Assembly: GCA_947440575.1 (NCBI GenBank)
Contig: CANETF010000018.1
Location: 1-38,984, forward strand
From: Verrucomicrobiaceae bacterium
GTDB lineage: Bacteria; Verrucomicrobiota; Verrucomicrobiia; Verrucomicrobiales; Verrucomicrobiaceae
DNA length: 38,984 bases
Direction: 5' to 3'
Shown piece by piece: positions 17,632-25,794 of the stretch (positions are counted from its first letter, which is position 1; every line of letters begins with the position of its first letter). The notes under the pieces were generated by a model. The model made no database searches. It saw only the letters and a list, made by a program, of their open reading frames with translations, and was not told where the DNA came from. Position numbers and translations under genes: made by a program.

Positions 17632-18263
17632 GTCACATCACCAGGGTTCATTGAGCTTCGCGCGCCAGGATTCCGCGACGGGCTTATCTCATGGATTCGA
17701 TGCCGGGCCTTCACGCTGTGACGCGTGTCGGGGAAATCATGGATGATTTGTTCCAGGACCTGACAAGCTTTCGCATCGTCGTGCAGATCGTCCGATAGGA
17801 TGTCCACCATTCGAAGCCGAAGAAACACAGCGGCGTCAACAGGCCAAGACCGTTCCTTCAGGCCGCATTCCAGCACCCGGATCGCAGATTCTGGATCATG
17901 AAGAAAATGATTGTGAATTCTGGCTATCTCCGACAACAGGAGGGGATCTTCGGGACTGCTTTCAATCAACCTTTCGTAGTCCCTGATAGCATCCTTAAAG
18001 TCTCCTTGAGCTACCTTGGCCGCAGCGCGTTGCCGGTCATCCGACTCGATTTCCTCACCAGAGGAATACACTAGCGTTCCCAAAGCATCACCCAGGCGTG
18101 GCAAAAGCACCTTGACCGCCCACAACCCAAGACCGGCCCCAATAACAATGAAGAAAATTAATTTCAAACCATCATTGGTAACTTTAACCGCGTGCCATCC
18201 CGCCATGACGGCAATAACTGCCAAGCCAAGCATTCCTGCGCGAAGGATAAGGCTGGAACTCAT
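17628..18263 (-). CDS. Membrane-anchored TPR-like protein
   Basis: About 211 residues. Two N-terminal hydrophobic helices (roughly 5-25 and 34-52) are followed by a cytoplasmic or periplasmic helical region with tetratricopeptide character (KVAQGDFKDAIRDYERLIESSPEDPLLLSEIARIH; then AIRVLECGLKE, ACQVLEQIIHDFPDT). Such repeats usually mediate protein contacts. An in-frame ATG two codons upstream (18269) is an equally possible start. It overlaps comEC by 4 bp, so the two are translationally coupled, and a link to DNA uptake or envelope assembly is possible but unproven. No specific family name can be given. Confidence 0.75.
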   Translation of the reverse strand: MSSSLILRAGMLGLAVIAVMAGWHAVKVTNDGLKLIFFIVIGAGLGLWAVKVLLPRLGDALGTLVYSSGEEIESDDRQRAAAKVAQGDFKDAIRDYERLIESSPEDPLLLSEIARIHNHFLHDPESAIRVLECGLKERSWPVDAAVFLRLRMVDILSDDLHDDAKACQVLEQIIHDFPDTRHSVKARHRIHEISPSRNPGARSSMNPGDVT

Positions 18264-18455
18264 AACCATCTCAGGTAGAGGACATCATGCACTGGCCTCG
18301 CCGCCGCGACCCTAATCCAAAAGCATCGCTTGGCACAAGTTCTTTCTACTAATCTAGCAGGGAGAAAGCTGGTATCTTCAGGGCAGCTTGGTTCCATTCC
18401 ACTGTGAATTTCCATTTCGATTCCCTCACTTCTGCGGTAAGCGTCCACGGTAACC

Positions 18456-19649
18456 ATGAAGGACCTGCTGGAAGACATCGAAAGCTTCGGCATCGACGTG
18501 ATCATGAACAACCGCAAAGGAGTGCGGGCGAACGTGCTGCGTCTTTTGCTGCTAGGCTTGTCCGGCATATATCGCAGGGCCGTCGCCCTTCGGCTTTACC
18601 TTTTTCGTGAGCGCTACATTCACGATCATCATCTTGGCGTTCCCGTAATCAGCATTGGCAACTTGACCGTCGGAGGCACAGGTAAGACGCCAGTCGTTGA
18701 GCTGCTTGCCAAAGCCTTGCGGGACCGAGGGCGCCGGGTCGCCATTCTCAGTCGGGGCTATAAGAGCAAACGTCAGCGCAAGATTCCGCTCCATTGGCGA
18801 CTGGGCGCGATGCTCGGCCTGATGCCCAAGCCCCGCAAACCCAGGCCGCGCGTCGTTTCCGACTTCGAACGGGTCCGCATCACTGACTCTTATGTCGCAG
18901 GGGACGAACCGCTCATGCTCGCCATGAATTGCACGGGGGTCCCAGTCGTGGTGGACCGTGATCGCGTCAACGGTGGCAATTACGCCATCAAAGAATTGGG
19001 CGCCGATGTGTTGCTTCTCGACGATGGCCTTCAGTACCTCCGTCTCAAGCACCGCCACGATGTGGTGCTGGTGGATCGCACTGCCCCTTGGGGCACCGGC
19101 CACATGCTGCCTCGTGGCACCCTGCGCGAACCACCGGAGAATTTGAAGCGTGCCAGCTACATCTTCCTCACCAAATCCGAGGGCAACAACGAAGACATGA
19201 TCGCCGAGCTTCGCAAATACAACCAGGTGGCAGACATCATCGAGTGTCGCCACCGGCCCGTACATCTGCAAAACATTCACACCGGTGAAATCATCCCGCT
19301 TGCTGCCTTAAAGGGCAAATATGTCGGCGCCGTGTCAGGGATCGCCGTCCCGCAAAGCTTTGAGAACGCCCTCAAAAAGCTTGGTGCCAAAGTCGACGTC
19401 TATCAGCGCTTCACCGACCACCACCGCTTCAATGAGCGTGAAATCCACCAGTTCGTGGAGCGCTGCGTCCGGCGTGACACCCACTTTATCATCACCACCG
19501 AAAAAGATTTTGTGCGCCTTCCTCCGATGCCGGTTCCAGATATCCCTTTCTGTTTTCTAAGGGTGGAAATTGAAATCCTGCGCGGCCAGGACGTCTTCGA
19601 TAAAATGGTAACCCTCATCGCCGAACCGCGACGCTTTGCCGAAATATGA
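18456..19649 (+). CDS. lpxK: Tetraacyldisaccharide 4'-kinase (lipid A biosynthesis)
   Basis: A 397-residue LpxK, which phosphorylates the 4' position of the lipid A disaccharide precursor at the inner membrane and so indicates an LPS-bearing outer membrane. An N-terminal hydrophobic helix (~25-38) precedes the P-loop ISIGNLTVGGTGKTPVV, with GGTGKTP at 73-79. RGYKSK (100-105), AGDEP (148-152), DDGLQ (189-193) and the TTEKD segment near the C-terminus are family motifs. It is longer than the ~330-residue E. coli protein, because of a 5' extension and a basic insertion at about residues 104-138. It heads an overlapping operon: its stop shares ATGA with fdhD. Function is confident. Confidence 0.93.
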   Translation: MKDLLEDIESFGIDVIMNNRKGVRANVLRLLLLGLSGIYRRAVALRLYLFRERYIHDHHLGVPVISIGNLTVGGTGKTPVVELLAKALRDRGRRVAILSRGYKSKRQRKIPLHWRLGAMLGLMPKPRKPRPRVVSDFERVRITDSYVAGDEPLMLAMNCTGVPVVVDRDRVNGGNYAIKELGADVLLLDDGLQYLRLKHRHDVVLVDRTAPWGTGHMLPRGTLREPPENLKRASYIFLTKSEGNNEDMIAELRKYNQVADIIECRHRPVHLQNIHTGEIIPLAALKGKYVGAVSGIAVPQSFENALKKLGAKVDVYQRFTDHHRFNEREIHQFVERCVRRDTHFIITTEKDFVRLPPMPVPDIPFCFLRVEIEILRGQDVFDKMVTLIAEPRRFAEI

Positions 19650-20473
19650 GCATGGATGCCGCCATTCCAGAGCGCCAGCCCAGTCGTCCTGTCCAGATCC
19701 GGCGTTTTTCGGCAGGCACTTGGGAGACGCGTCAGGATGTCGTCGCTTGCGAAGAGCCCCTCGAAATTCGAGTCGAAGGCCGCTCGGTCGCCGTGGTCAT
19801 GCGCACTCCGGGCCACGATGAGGAACTCGCAGCCGGGTTCCTGGTCAGTGAAGGTGTCGTCAAGCATCCACGTGACCTGCTCGAAGTCTCACAATGCCCC
19901 GTCACCGCCGACAGCAAAGGCAATATCGTCGATGTCCTTCTGGGCGGTGCCGTCGTGAATTGGGATTCTCTGACTCGACATGTCTTCAGTGCTTCTAGCT
20001 GTGGTCTCTGTGGCAAGACCAGCCTCGATAGCGTGTTCCAGCAATTCCCCAGTGTCACCGCCGACTGGCAGGTCGACGCAGCGTTCATTGCTAGACTGCC
20101 CAACCAACTGCACTCCGCACAGGCCACCTTTCAGTCCACGGGCGGGTTACACGCCTGTGCCATTTTTGACCTTGAGGGAAACCTCATCATTTCCCGTGAA
20201 GACGTTGGACGACACAATGCGTTGGACAAAGTTCTCGGCTGGGCTCTCATGCAGAATAGGCTGCCCCTGGACCAGCATGTCCTTCTGCTCAGCGGTCGTG
20301 TCTCTTTCGAGATGATGCAAAAAGCTCTTGCTGCAGGAATCCCTCTCGTTGCCGCCATTTCAGCACCCTCAAGCCTTGCGGTTGAATTTGCCAATCGCTC
20401 CGGCCAAACCCTCGCAGGTTTTGTCCGAGGTGACACCCTAAACCTTTACGCGCATCCTCACCGCGTTCGATGA
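19646..20473 (+). CDS. fdhD: Formate dehydrogenase accessory sulfurtransferase FdhD
   Basis: A 275-residue cytoplasmic protein that passes sulfur from a cysteine desulfurase to the molybdenum or tungsten bis-MGD cofactor, a step needed for active formate dehydrogenases. The redox pair CGLC (119-122) is the sulfur-carrying site. EEPLEIRVEG, RTPGHDEELAAGFL and SREDVGRHNALDKV are strong family signatures. The start ATG overlaps the lpxK stop by 4 bp and its own stop overlaps the next start by 4 bp, so all three genes should be made from one message. No formate dehydrogenase or molybdenum-cofactor gene is in the window, so its client lies elsewhere. Confidence 0.93.
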   Translation: MSMDAAIPERQPSRPVQIRRFSAGTWETRQDVVACEEPLEIRVEGRSVAVVMRTPGHDEELAAGFLVSEGVVKHPRDLLEVSQCPVTADSKGNIVDVLLGGAVVNWDSLTRHVFSASSCGLCGKTSLDSVFQQFPSVTADWQVDAAFIARLPNQLHSAQATFQSTGGLHACAIFDLEGNLIISREDVGRHNALDKVLGWALMQNRLPLDQHVLLLSGRVSFEMMQKALAAGIPLVAAISAPSSLAVEFANRSGQTLAGFVRGDTLNLYAHPHRVR

Positions 20474-21246
20474 ATCGCTTCTTTGACCACTTCTTCTCAA
20501 GCATGAGCGGGCTGACATTGCGCTATGCTCTGTTCGCCGGCGTCGCCTGGGTCATGGCCTACTGGCTATTCAAGTCGAAGTGGTTTCATCGCAAAATCAT
20601 CAGCAAGTATCCCGACCCAGCGCAAGTCCGCCGTGAATTGCGGGACTCAGCGGTTTCAATCGTTGTCTTCTCGGTGGTTGGCGCTCTCACCATCATGGCT
20701 GCTCGTCTTGGTTGGACTCAGATGTACCGAAAAATCGACGCTCACAGCATGGCATGGTTTTGGACCAGCATTGTCCTCGCCATCCTGCTGCATGACACTT
20801 GGTTCTACTGGTCGCATCGTGCCATGCATCATCCTCGTCTTTTCCGCCTTTTCCATCAAACGCATCACCTGTCAAAGAACCCCACACCATGGGCCTCTTA
20901 CGCGTTTTCGCCGCTCGAAGCCCTCGCCCAGGCCGCCATCTTTCCAATGGTAATGTTCGTTATCCCCATGCACCTTTATGCCTTCGGATTGTTCATGCTT
21001 TGGCAGATCGTTTACAACGTGGCCGGGCACACCGGCTACGAATACTCGCCGCGCTGGTTGATGGACTCCTGGCTGGGAAAGATCATCAATACGCCCACCA
21101 ATCACGTCATGCATCATGAGACGCTCAAAGGCAACTATGGGCTCTACTTGAATATCTGGGACCGTCTCATGGGAACCAACCACAAGCAATACGAGGCCCG
21201 ATTCCGAGAGGTCACCTCACGCCAAAAAATGTCACCTGCGGAGTAA
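20470..21246 (+). CDS. Fatty acid hydroxylase / sterol desaturase family membrane enzyme
   Basis: A 258-residue integral membrane di-iron oxygenase. Membrane helices flank the eight-histidine pattern: HDTWFYWSHRAMHH (108-121), HQTHH (129-133) and NHVMHHE (211-217). Relatives hydroxylate or desaturate membrane lipids, sterols or carotenoids using O2. Its gene begins inside the fdhD stop (ATGA) and follows lpxK, so modification of an envelope lipid, possibly a lipid A acyl chain, is an attractive but untested reading. The length is typical. No distinctive substrate motif is visible. A 68-bp gap follows before the next gene, with no clear terminator. Confidence 0.88.
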   Translation: MNRFFDHFFSSMSGLTLRYALFAGVAWVMAYWLFKSKWFHRKIISKYPDPAQVRRELRDSAVSIVVFSVVGALTIMAARLGWTQMYRKIDAHSMAWFWTSIVLAILLHDTWFYWSHRAMHHPRLFRLFHQTHHLSKNPTPWASYAFSPLEALAQAAIFPMVMFVIPMHLYAFGLFMLWQIVYNVAGHTGYEYSPRWLMDSWLGKIINTPTNHVMHHETLKGNYGLYLNIWDRLMGTNHKQYEARFREVTSRQKMSPAE

Positions 21247-21314
21247 CACAATCTTCACGCAAGTTTCATCCGGCCTTCATTTTCCTCTCACAAGCCTGAG
21301 GAAAACTCGGGGTG

Positions 21315-22514
21315 ATGTTGAAACCCACCTCCCTCCGAAACCGGATCGATCTTCTGATCGGTGTCCTGATCTTCACCGCAATCGCCCCGCTGAAAAGCGA
21401 GTCCGAACCCGTCTGGGTGCCCAAACTGGAAGACAGCCAGGTCTTCATCACCTATGGCGAACTCAAACGGCTCACCGACCAGGCCGCCATCGCTCAAAAA
21501 GTCCCGGCACCACTTCCCGGTCCCGTCGTGCCCGCCTGCCTTACCCAGGTGCGATATCAGCTGAAGTTTGAGAAAAACACGCCGCAATTGATCGCGACAT
21601 TTACCGCTGAAAACCTCAGCAGCGGCTGGACCTCACTACCGCTCGGTCGCTTTCACGCTGCCGCACAGGACGCCGTGCTACCCTCGACTCGATTGGCGCG
21701 CCTGGATGACCAAGTTTTGCTCATCCTAGAAAAGCCGGGGCGCGCAGAGTTGGGCCTGAACCTGGCGCCCACAGCGGATGGAGCATTTGAAATTCATCTG
21801 CCAATGCAGTCAGCGCTCAACTCTCTGGAATGGGATGCTCCTCCTCCCGAATATGCTGTGCAACTCACCCAAGCCGACGGGACCAGTACCCGGCATGATC
21901 AAGCCGGTGTCGTCAGTCTTAAGCCGGACAAATCTCCTTGGCGACTCGACCTGGTCGAACGCAACGAAACCCTCTCCCAGGGTCTCGCCCAAAACAGCGC
22001 CATCGTCACGGAGGCTCTGTTCCAAACCCAAATGGCGCAGGACGGCGCCCAACTCACCAGCGTCAGTGTCCGCTTGGAACAAAGCACCGCTACCACGCTT
22101 CCTTTGATCCTTCCTGATGGAGCCGAAATCCTCCGCTGTGCCGCCTTAGGTAAACCCATTTCCTCCCATAGCACCTCCGCAGGCGTTCACCTAACCTTGC
22201 CCGCACCTCCCACCAACGGCGACCAAACCCACAGCACCGAGGTGACCTTTACCTACTTTCTTCGAGGCGCCGCCCTTCATGATGCAGAAGGCGAAATCGA
22301 TCTGGTCCTACCTCGCACCTCCTTGCTCATTCGCCGACTCGATTGGACGATCGAGCTCCCCGAAGGCCTGCAATTGACCGCCACAGGCAATCTCGAGCCG
22401 CAAGCCTCGCCCGCGCCGAAAAGTCATGTCCTTCAACTCAGCCGCCGCCTCTGCCGCGATGACGTGACACAAACCCGCATCACCTATCGCCATCCGAATC
22501 TCAATGTCCGCTAA
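21315..22514 (+). CDS. Exported protein of unknown function, paired with CreD-like gene
   Basis: About 399 residues. An N-terminal hydrophobic stretch (LLIGVLIFTAIAPL) acts as signal peptide or anchor. The rest is rich in beta-strand-like segments with acidic and threonine-rich character and no membrane helix, suggesting a periplasmic or surface protein. The segment WVPKLEDSQVFITYGELKRL just after the signal and repeated strand pairs are visible, but I recognise no family. A GTG immediately before the ATG is possible; GAGG about 14 bp upstream may serve as ribosome site. It is followed within 34 bp by the CreD-like gene (or overlapped, if that gene starts earlier), so the two are probably one operon. 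Confidence 0.72.
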   Translation: MLKPTSLRNRIDLLIGVLIFTAIAPLKSESEPVWVPKLEDSQVFITYGELKRLTDQAAIAQKVPAPLPGPVVPACLTQVRYQLKFEKNTPQLIATFTAENLSSGWTSLPLGRFHAAAQDAVLPSTRLARLDDQVLLILEKPGRAELGLNLAPTADGAFEIHLPMQSALNSLEWDAPPPEYAVQLTQADGTSTRHDQAGVVSLKPDKSPWRLDLVERNETLSQGLAQNSAIVTEALFQTQMAQDGAQLTSVSVRLEQSTATTLPLILPDGAEILRCAALGKPISSHSTSAGVHLTLPAPPTNGDQTHSTEVTFTYFLRGAALHDAEGEIDLVLPRTSLLIRRLDWTIELPEGLQLTATGNLEPQASPAPKSHVLQLSRRLCRDDVTQTRITYRHPNLNVR

Positions 22515-22548
22515 CCAACCCCGCATCAAACCTAACTCATCAATAACT

Positions 22549-23793
22549 ATGAAACCCATTCGACTCATCGCCATCTTCATCATCTTTGTTCTCACTACTG
22601 CCGCTTGGTGGATCTTGGGAGTCACCCTCGGCTTCCGCACCGACACCTACAGCCTCCGCACCAGCGGCGAAGTCAACGGCCTCTGGGGTCCCAGCCTCCA
22701 GCAACCCCATCCCCGAGCTTTCTACAGTGATGCCTCAGGTGCTGTTTCCCTCTTGCCCGCGAGCTCCAAAGTCACCGCCGAACTGGCCTACGACCCCCGC
22801 AAACGCGGTCTTCAATGGCATCGGACTTACGATATCAAGTTCAGCGGCGAGTATGCCTTTGCCAACCCCACCCAAGTCACCCAGCACTTCAAAATCGAAC
22901 TACCACTGCCGGGTGACACGATCCGCCTGGAAGGCTTTCAGTTCGAAGTCACAGGCGGCACAGCAACTGCCACAGCAGCTCCAGTTCCCAAGTCCGGCTT
23001 GATGACCGCTTCAGTCGAAGTCGCCCCCGGCAAAACCGTCCGGTTGGTCACCGGTTATCAAGCCCGGGGAATGAACGATTGGCGATACGTCTTCCCAGAC
23101 GCCAGCCGCATCCAAAACTTTGAACTCGTCATGCACACGAACTTTTCAGAGATTGATTTTCCCAATGACACCGGCTCGCCCAGTCAAGCCATCGCCGAAA
23201 CGGGGGACAACCGCTGGACCATCGTCTGGCAATATCCCGACGTCATTTCCGCACGCAGTATCGGCATGAGCATGCCCAAAGTCTTAAACCCCGGTCCCGT
23301 CGCCATGCAGATCGCCTTTTGGGCGCCGCTCTCCTTGGCAGTCTTTTTTCTCGTGCTCGTCATCACCAGTCTCATGAACGGGGTCGAACTCCACCCCATG
23401 AATTACTTGCTGCTCGCCGCTGGCTTCTTTGCCTTCCCCCTGCTGTTCGCCTACATGGTCGACGTCGTCAATGTGCACCTCTCCTTCATCATCTCGGCCA
23501 CCGCGTCCGTGTTGCTGGTCTGCGGCTACCTGCGCCTTGTCGCGAATGGAGCTCTGTTCAAGATCGCCCTGCCCACGCAGCTGTTCTATCTCATTCTCTT
23601 CAGCTACAGCTTCTTCCTGAAGGGGCTCACCGGCCTGACCCTCACCGTCGGTGGAATCGTCACCCTCGGCCTGATCATGTACCTCACCGCTGGCGTCGAC
23701 TGGACCCTCGTCATGTCCTCTTGGAAAAAGGAACCCCATCCTGAACCCGAATCCTCAACCCCACCGCCTCTTCCAACCCCCATGCCCGCTTAA
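22549..23793 (+). CDS. CreD-like inner-membrane protein
   Basis: About 414 residues. One N-terminal membrane helix (LIAIFIIFVLTTAAWWILG) is followed by a ~240-residue periplasmic beta-rich domain. A cluster of membrane helices starts near residue 262; its ELHPMNYLLLAAGFFAFPLLFAYMVDVV segment matches the conserved xxHPMxYLLV region of the inner-membrane CreD family. The last ~20 residues are a proline-rich cytoplasmic tail. CreD proteins affect envelope integrity and colicin tolerance in E. coli; the biochemical role is unknown. An in-frame ATG at 22504, overlapping the upstream gene, is an alternative start. Being downstream of an exported unknown and upstream of a terminator, it ends a two-gene operon. 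No creB or creC is adjacent. Confidence 0.7.
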   Translation: MKPIRLIAIFIIFVLTTAAWWILGVTLGFRTDTYSLRTSGEVNGLWGPSLQQPHPRAFYSDASGAVSLLPASSKVTAELAYDPRKRGLQWHRTYDIKFSGEYAFANPTQVTQHFKIELPLPGDTIRLEGFQFEVTGGTATATAAPVPKSGLMTASVEVAPGKTVRLVTGYQARGMNDWRYVFPDASRIQNFELVMHTNFSEIDFPNDTGSPSQAIAETGDNRWTIVWQYPDVISARSIGMSMPKVLNPGPVAMQIAFWAPLSLAVFFLVLVITSLMNGVELHPMNYLLLAAGFFAFPLLFAYMVDVVNVHLSFIISATASVLLVCGYLRLVANGALFKIALPTQLFYLILFSYSFFLKGLTGLTLTVGGIVTLGLIMYLTAGVDWTLVMSSWKKEPHPEPESSTPPPLPTPMPA

Positions 23794-23805
23794 TCCGTCA
23801 CCCCG

Positions 23806-23829
23806 GAAGGCCCTCCTCGGAGGGCCTTC
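23806..23829. terminator. Strong hairpin terminator between convergent genes
   Basis: GAAGGCCCTCC (23806-23816) and GGAGGGCCTTC (23819-23829) form a perfect 11-bp stem with a 2-nt centre. It starts 13 bp after the CreD-like stop and its distal arm includes two bases of the opposite gene's stop codon. The U-tail is poor on both sides. Confidence 0.75.
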
Positions 23830-24580
23830 ATCGTGCTTGCCTTTCCAACGCTTTCATCTCCCACCGCCCCTCACTCACCCCAAAAAACGCTCGCCAAATC
23901 GATCCATCATGCACTCCCAACTCCTCAATCACCGCTTCCCCCACCGCACAACCCGCTAAGCGGTCCGCAGCACTCTTCCAATCCACCCCGCTCGACTCCA
24001 CATCGACCGTCCAGATCTCCCCGGTCTTGGTCAAAACCCGGAACGATCTCCCCGTTTCCGCCAACCGATCAAAATCCCCCCATCGCGCAATGCCCAATCC
24101 CGGCAGCGCACCATGCGCCGGCAACAGCGCAGGATCCACCACCCACGCCCGCCCCAGCCTCAACTTCAAGTCCTCGAACACACTCTCCCGTAGCCACCCC
24201 GCCCACGTCTTCCTCAACGCCGGCAAATGCAACAACGCCCGCGCTCCTGCCGTCAAAGCTGGCGTTGCATCTTCTCGCCTCGGCTCGACCACCCAACCCG
24301 CCGCATCCTCCTCCGGCACCCGCACACTGACCGCCAACTTCTCCAAAACCCCGCCACCACTCGGCAATCCGGCCCGCACATGTTCTCGCCAAGCCTCCGG
24401 CAGCCGACCCTTCTCCAACCGTCCCCGCAGCGTCTCCAGCACCTCCGCCCACTGCGCCAAATGATGCCCCAGCGCTCCGATTCGCTTCAGCACCCGCGCA
24501 GGCAGTTCCTCACCTGAAGGGAGTTTTGCTTGGCCAATAGACATCCCGCTGATTAAAGACCCCGCCTGCCCATAACGCAT
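23828..24580 (-). CDS. Protein of unknown function, 250 residues
   Basis: A soluble-looking protein without signal peptide or membrane helix, rich in Leu, Ala, Arg and Glu in its first two thirds and in beta-type segments near the end (SFRVLTKTGEIWTVDVESSG; GSIWRAFFGVSEGRWEMKAL). I recognise no domain. The ATG at 24580 is supported by AGGAGG about 11 bp upstream on the minus strand; a Met at codon 13 is an alternative. Third-position G is very high in its coding strand, the mirror of the C-rich plus strand here. It is monocistronic, facing the CreD-like gene across a hairpin terminator and diverging from the TIM-barrel gene. Confidence 0.7.
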   Translation of the reverse strand: MRYGQAGSLISGMSIGQAKLPSGEELPARVLKRIGALGHHLAQWAEVLETLRGRLEKGRLPEAWREHVRAGLPSGGGVLEKLAVSVRVPEEDAAGWVVEPRREDATPALTAGARALLHLPALRKTWAGWLRESVFEDLKLRLGRAWVVDPALLPAHGALPGLGIARWGDFDRLAETGRSFRVLTKTGEIWTVDVESSGVDWKSAADRLAGCAVGEAVIEELGVHDGSIWRAFFGVSEGRWEMKALERQAR

Positions 24581-24642
24581 CCGATTTATTCCCTCCTTTC
24601 ACTCCGTCCGAGCCATCGGCTGAGAAGTGGGTCATGGTGAGG

Positions 24643-24672
24643 CTTTTTTGGAGGCCGCCTAGTCCAAAAAAG
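24643..24672. repeat. Inverted repeat in divergent intergenic region
   Basis: CTTTTTTGGA (24643-24652) and TCCAAAAAAG (24663-24672) are perfect 10-bp arms around a 10-nt GC-rich loop, followed by ATTTTT. It lies between two divergent genes, 62 bp from one start and 74 bp from the other. It could be an operator or a leader hairpin; it is not placed to end either gene. Confidence 0.5.
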
Positions 24673-24746
24673 GCTATTTTTGCGGCTCGATCCGACATGA
24701 TGAGCAATTGAACTGCGTTTCAAAGCGGTGCGTAACTGAATCCATC

Positions 24747-25772
24747 ATGAATCCGCTCCACCCTCATACCGAAGCCAGTGCCATCTCCCGGCGTGACGCC
24801 ATGAAGGCCACGATCGCCACTCTTGGTTTGTCCTCAGTCGCCTTTGAGCCTGCTGCTCGCGCGCAGACAAGCCCACCCGATCCGCGTCGGGGTGCCGTGA
24901 AGCGGTATGACATGCTCAAGTCGATCAACCTCTGGGCGTTTCCCTATCCTGAACGCATGACTCTGCGTGAGTGCCTGCAACTTGCCAAAGACGCCGGCTT
25001 TGATGGCATTGAGCTGAACTACGATCTCGACAATGACCTATCTCCCAAGCATGGCACTCAGGACTATAAGGCGATCCGGAAAATAGCGGATGAAATCGGC
25101 ATCCAGATCAGCGGCTTGTGTTCATTTCTCTTCTGGCCCTATCCGCTGACGAGCAATGATCCAGCCAAGCGGGCACAGGGTCTTGAGCTTGCTGGAAAGA
25201 TCGCTCAATGCGCGCATGATCTCGGGGTCGAAAATGTGCTCGTCGTGCCTGGTGCGGTGCACATTCCGTGGCGGGATGATCACGAGCCAGTGGCAAACGA
25301 TGTCTGCGATCAGCGAGCCCGTGAGGCCGTGGGCCTGCTCGCAAAACAGGCGGAAAAATTGAAGGTCTGCCTCAACATCGAAAACATCTTCTTCAATGGG
25401 TATCTCATGACACCGATGGAGATGAATGCCTTTGTTGACAGCTTTGCCAGCGAGCATGTCCGGGTGCATTTTGATACGGGCAATATCTCCATGTTCCAGT
25501 TTCCCGAGCACTGGGCTAAGATACTCGGAGGCCGCACCAAAAATGTGCACCTGAAGGAGTTCACCAAAAAAGGCACCGACTTCTCTCTGGAAACCTTTCG
25601 GCCTCTGCTCGATGGAACCACGAACTGGCCTGCTGTGACGGACGCGCTGGCAGATGTCGGATACAAAGGCTTCCTGACCTTTGAGTACTTCCACCCCTAC
25701 ACGCATTATCCAGAGGCGCTGATCTGGCAGACCTCCGATTCGCTCGACCGCATCCTCGGGCGTAAAGCTTAA
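24747..25772 (+). CDS. Tat-exported sugar phosphate isomerase/epimerase-like TIM barrel
   Basis: A 341-residue protein with a twin-arginine leader (SRRDAMKATIATLGL at 14-28) and an AP-endonuclease-2-type TIM barrel. Likely metal ligands are Glu212 (NIENIFF), Asp243 (HFDTGN), His268 (VHLKEF) and Glu313 (TFEYF), a complete set for ketose or hydroxypyruvate epimerase/isomerase relatives. Export means it should act on free sugars or derivatives in the periplasm. The ATG at 24747 places the RR motif at a usual distance; an upstream frame extension is unlikely. It is followed 22 bp later by a second Tat-exported protein, so they probably form one catabolic unit. Strand composition is more balanced than in flanking genes. 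Confidence 0.82.
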   Translation: MNPLHPHTEASAISRRDAMKATIATLGLSSVAFEPAARAQTSPPDPRRGAVKRYDMLKSINLWAFPYPERMTLRECLQLAKDAGFDGIELNYDLDNDLSPKHGTQDYKAIRKIADEIGIQISGLCSFLFWPYPLTSNDPAKRAQGLELAGKIAQCAHDLGVENVLVVPGAVHIPWRDDHEPVANDVCDQRAREAVGLLAKQAEKLKVCLNIENIFFNGYLMTPMEMNAFVDSFASEHVRVHFDTGNISMFQFPEHWAKILGGRTKNVHLKEFTKKGTDFSLETFRPLLDGTTNWPAVTDALADVGYKGFLTFEYFHPYTHYPEALIWQTSDSLDRILGRKA

Positions 25773-25794
25773 CAACTCACTCCACACCCTCATC

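Noticed and set aside
18325..18350. A sigma-54-like site (TGGCAC) upstream of lpxK
   Set aside because: The -24 half matches, but the expected GC at the -12 position is absent (TTT instead), and the downstream genes are housekeeping in type.
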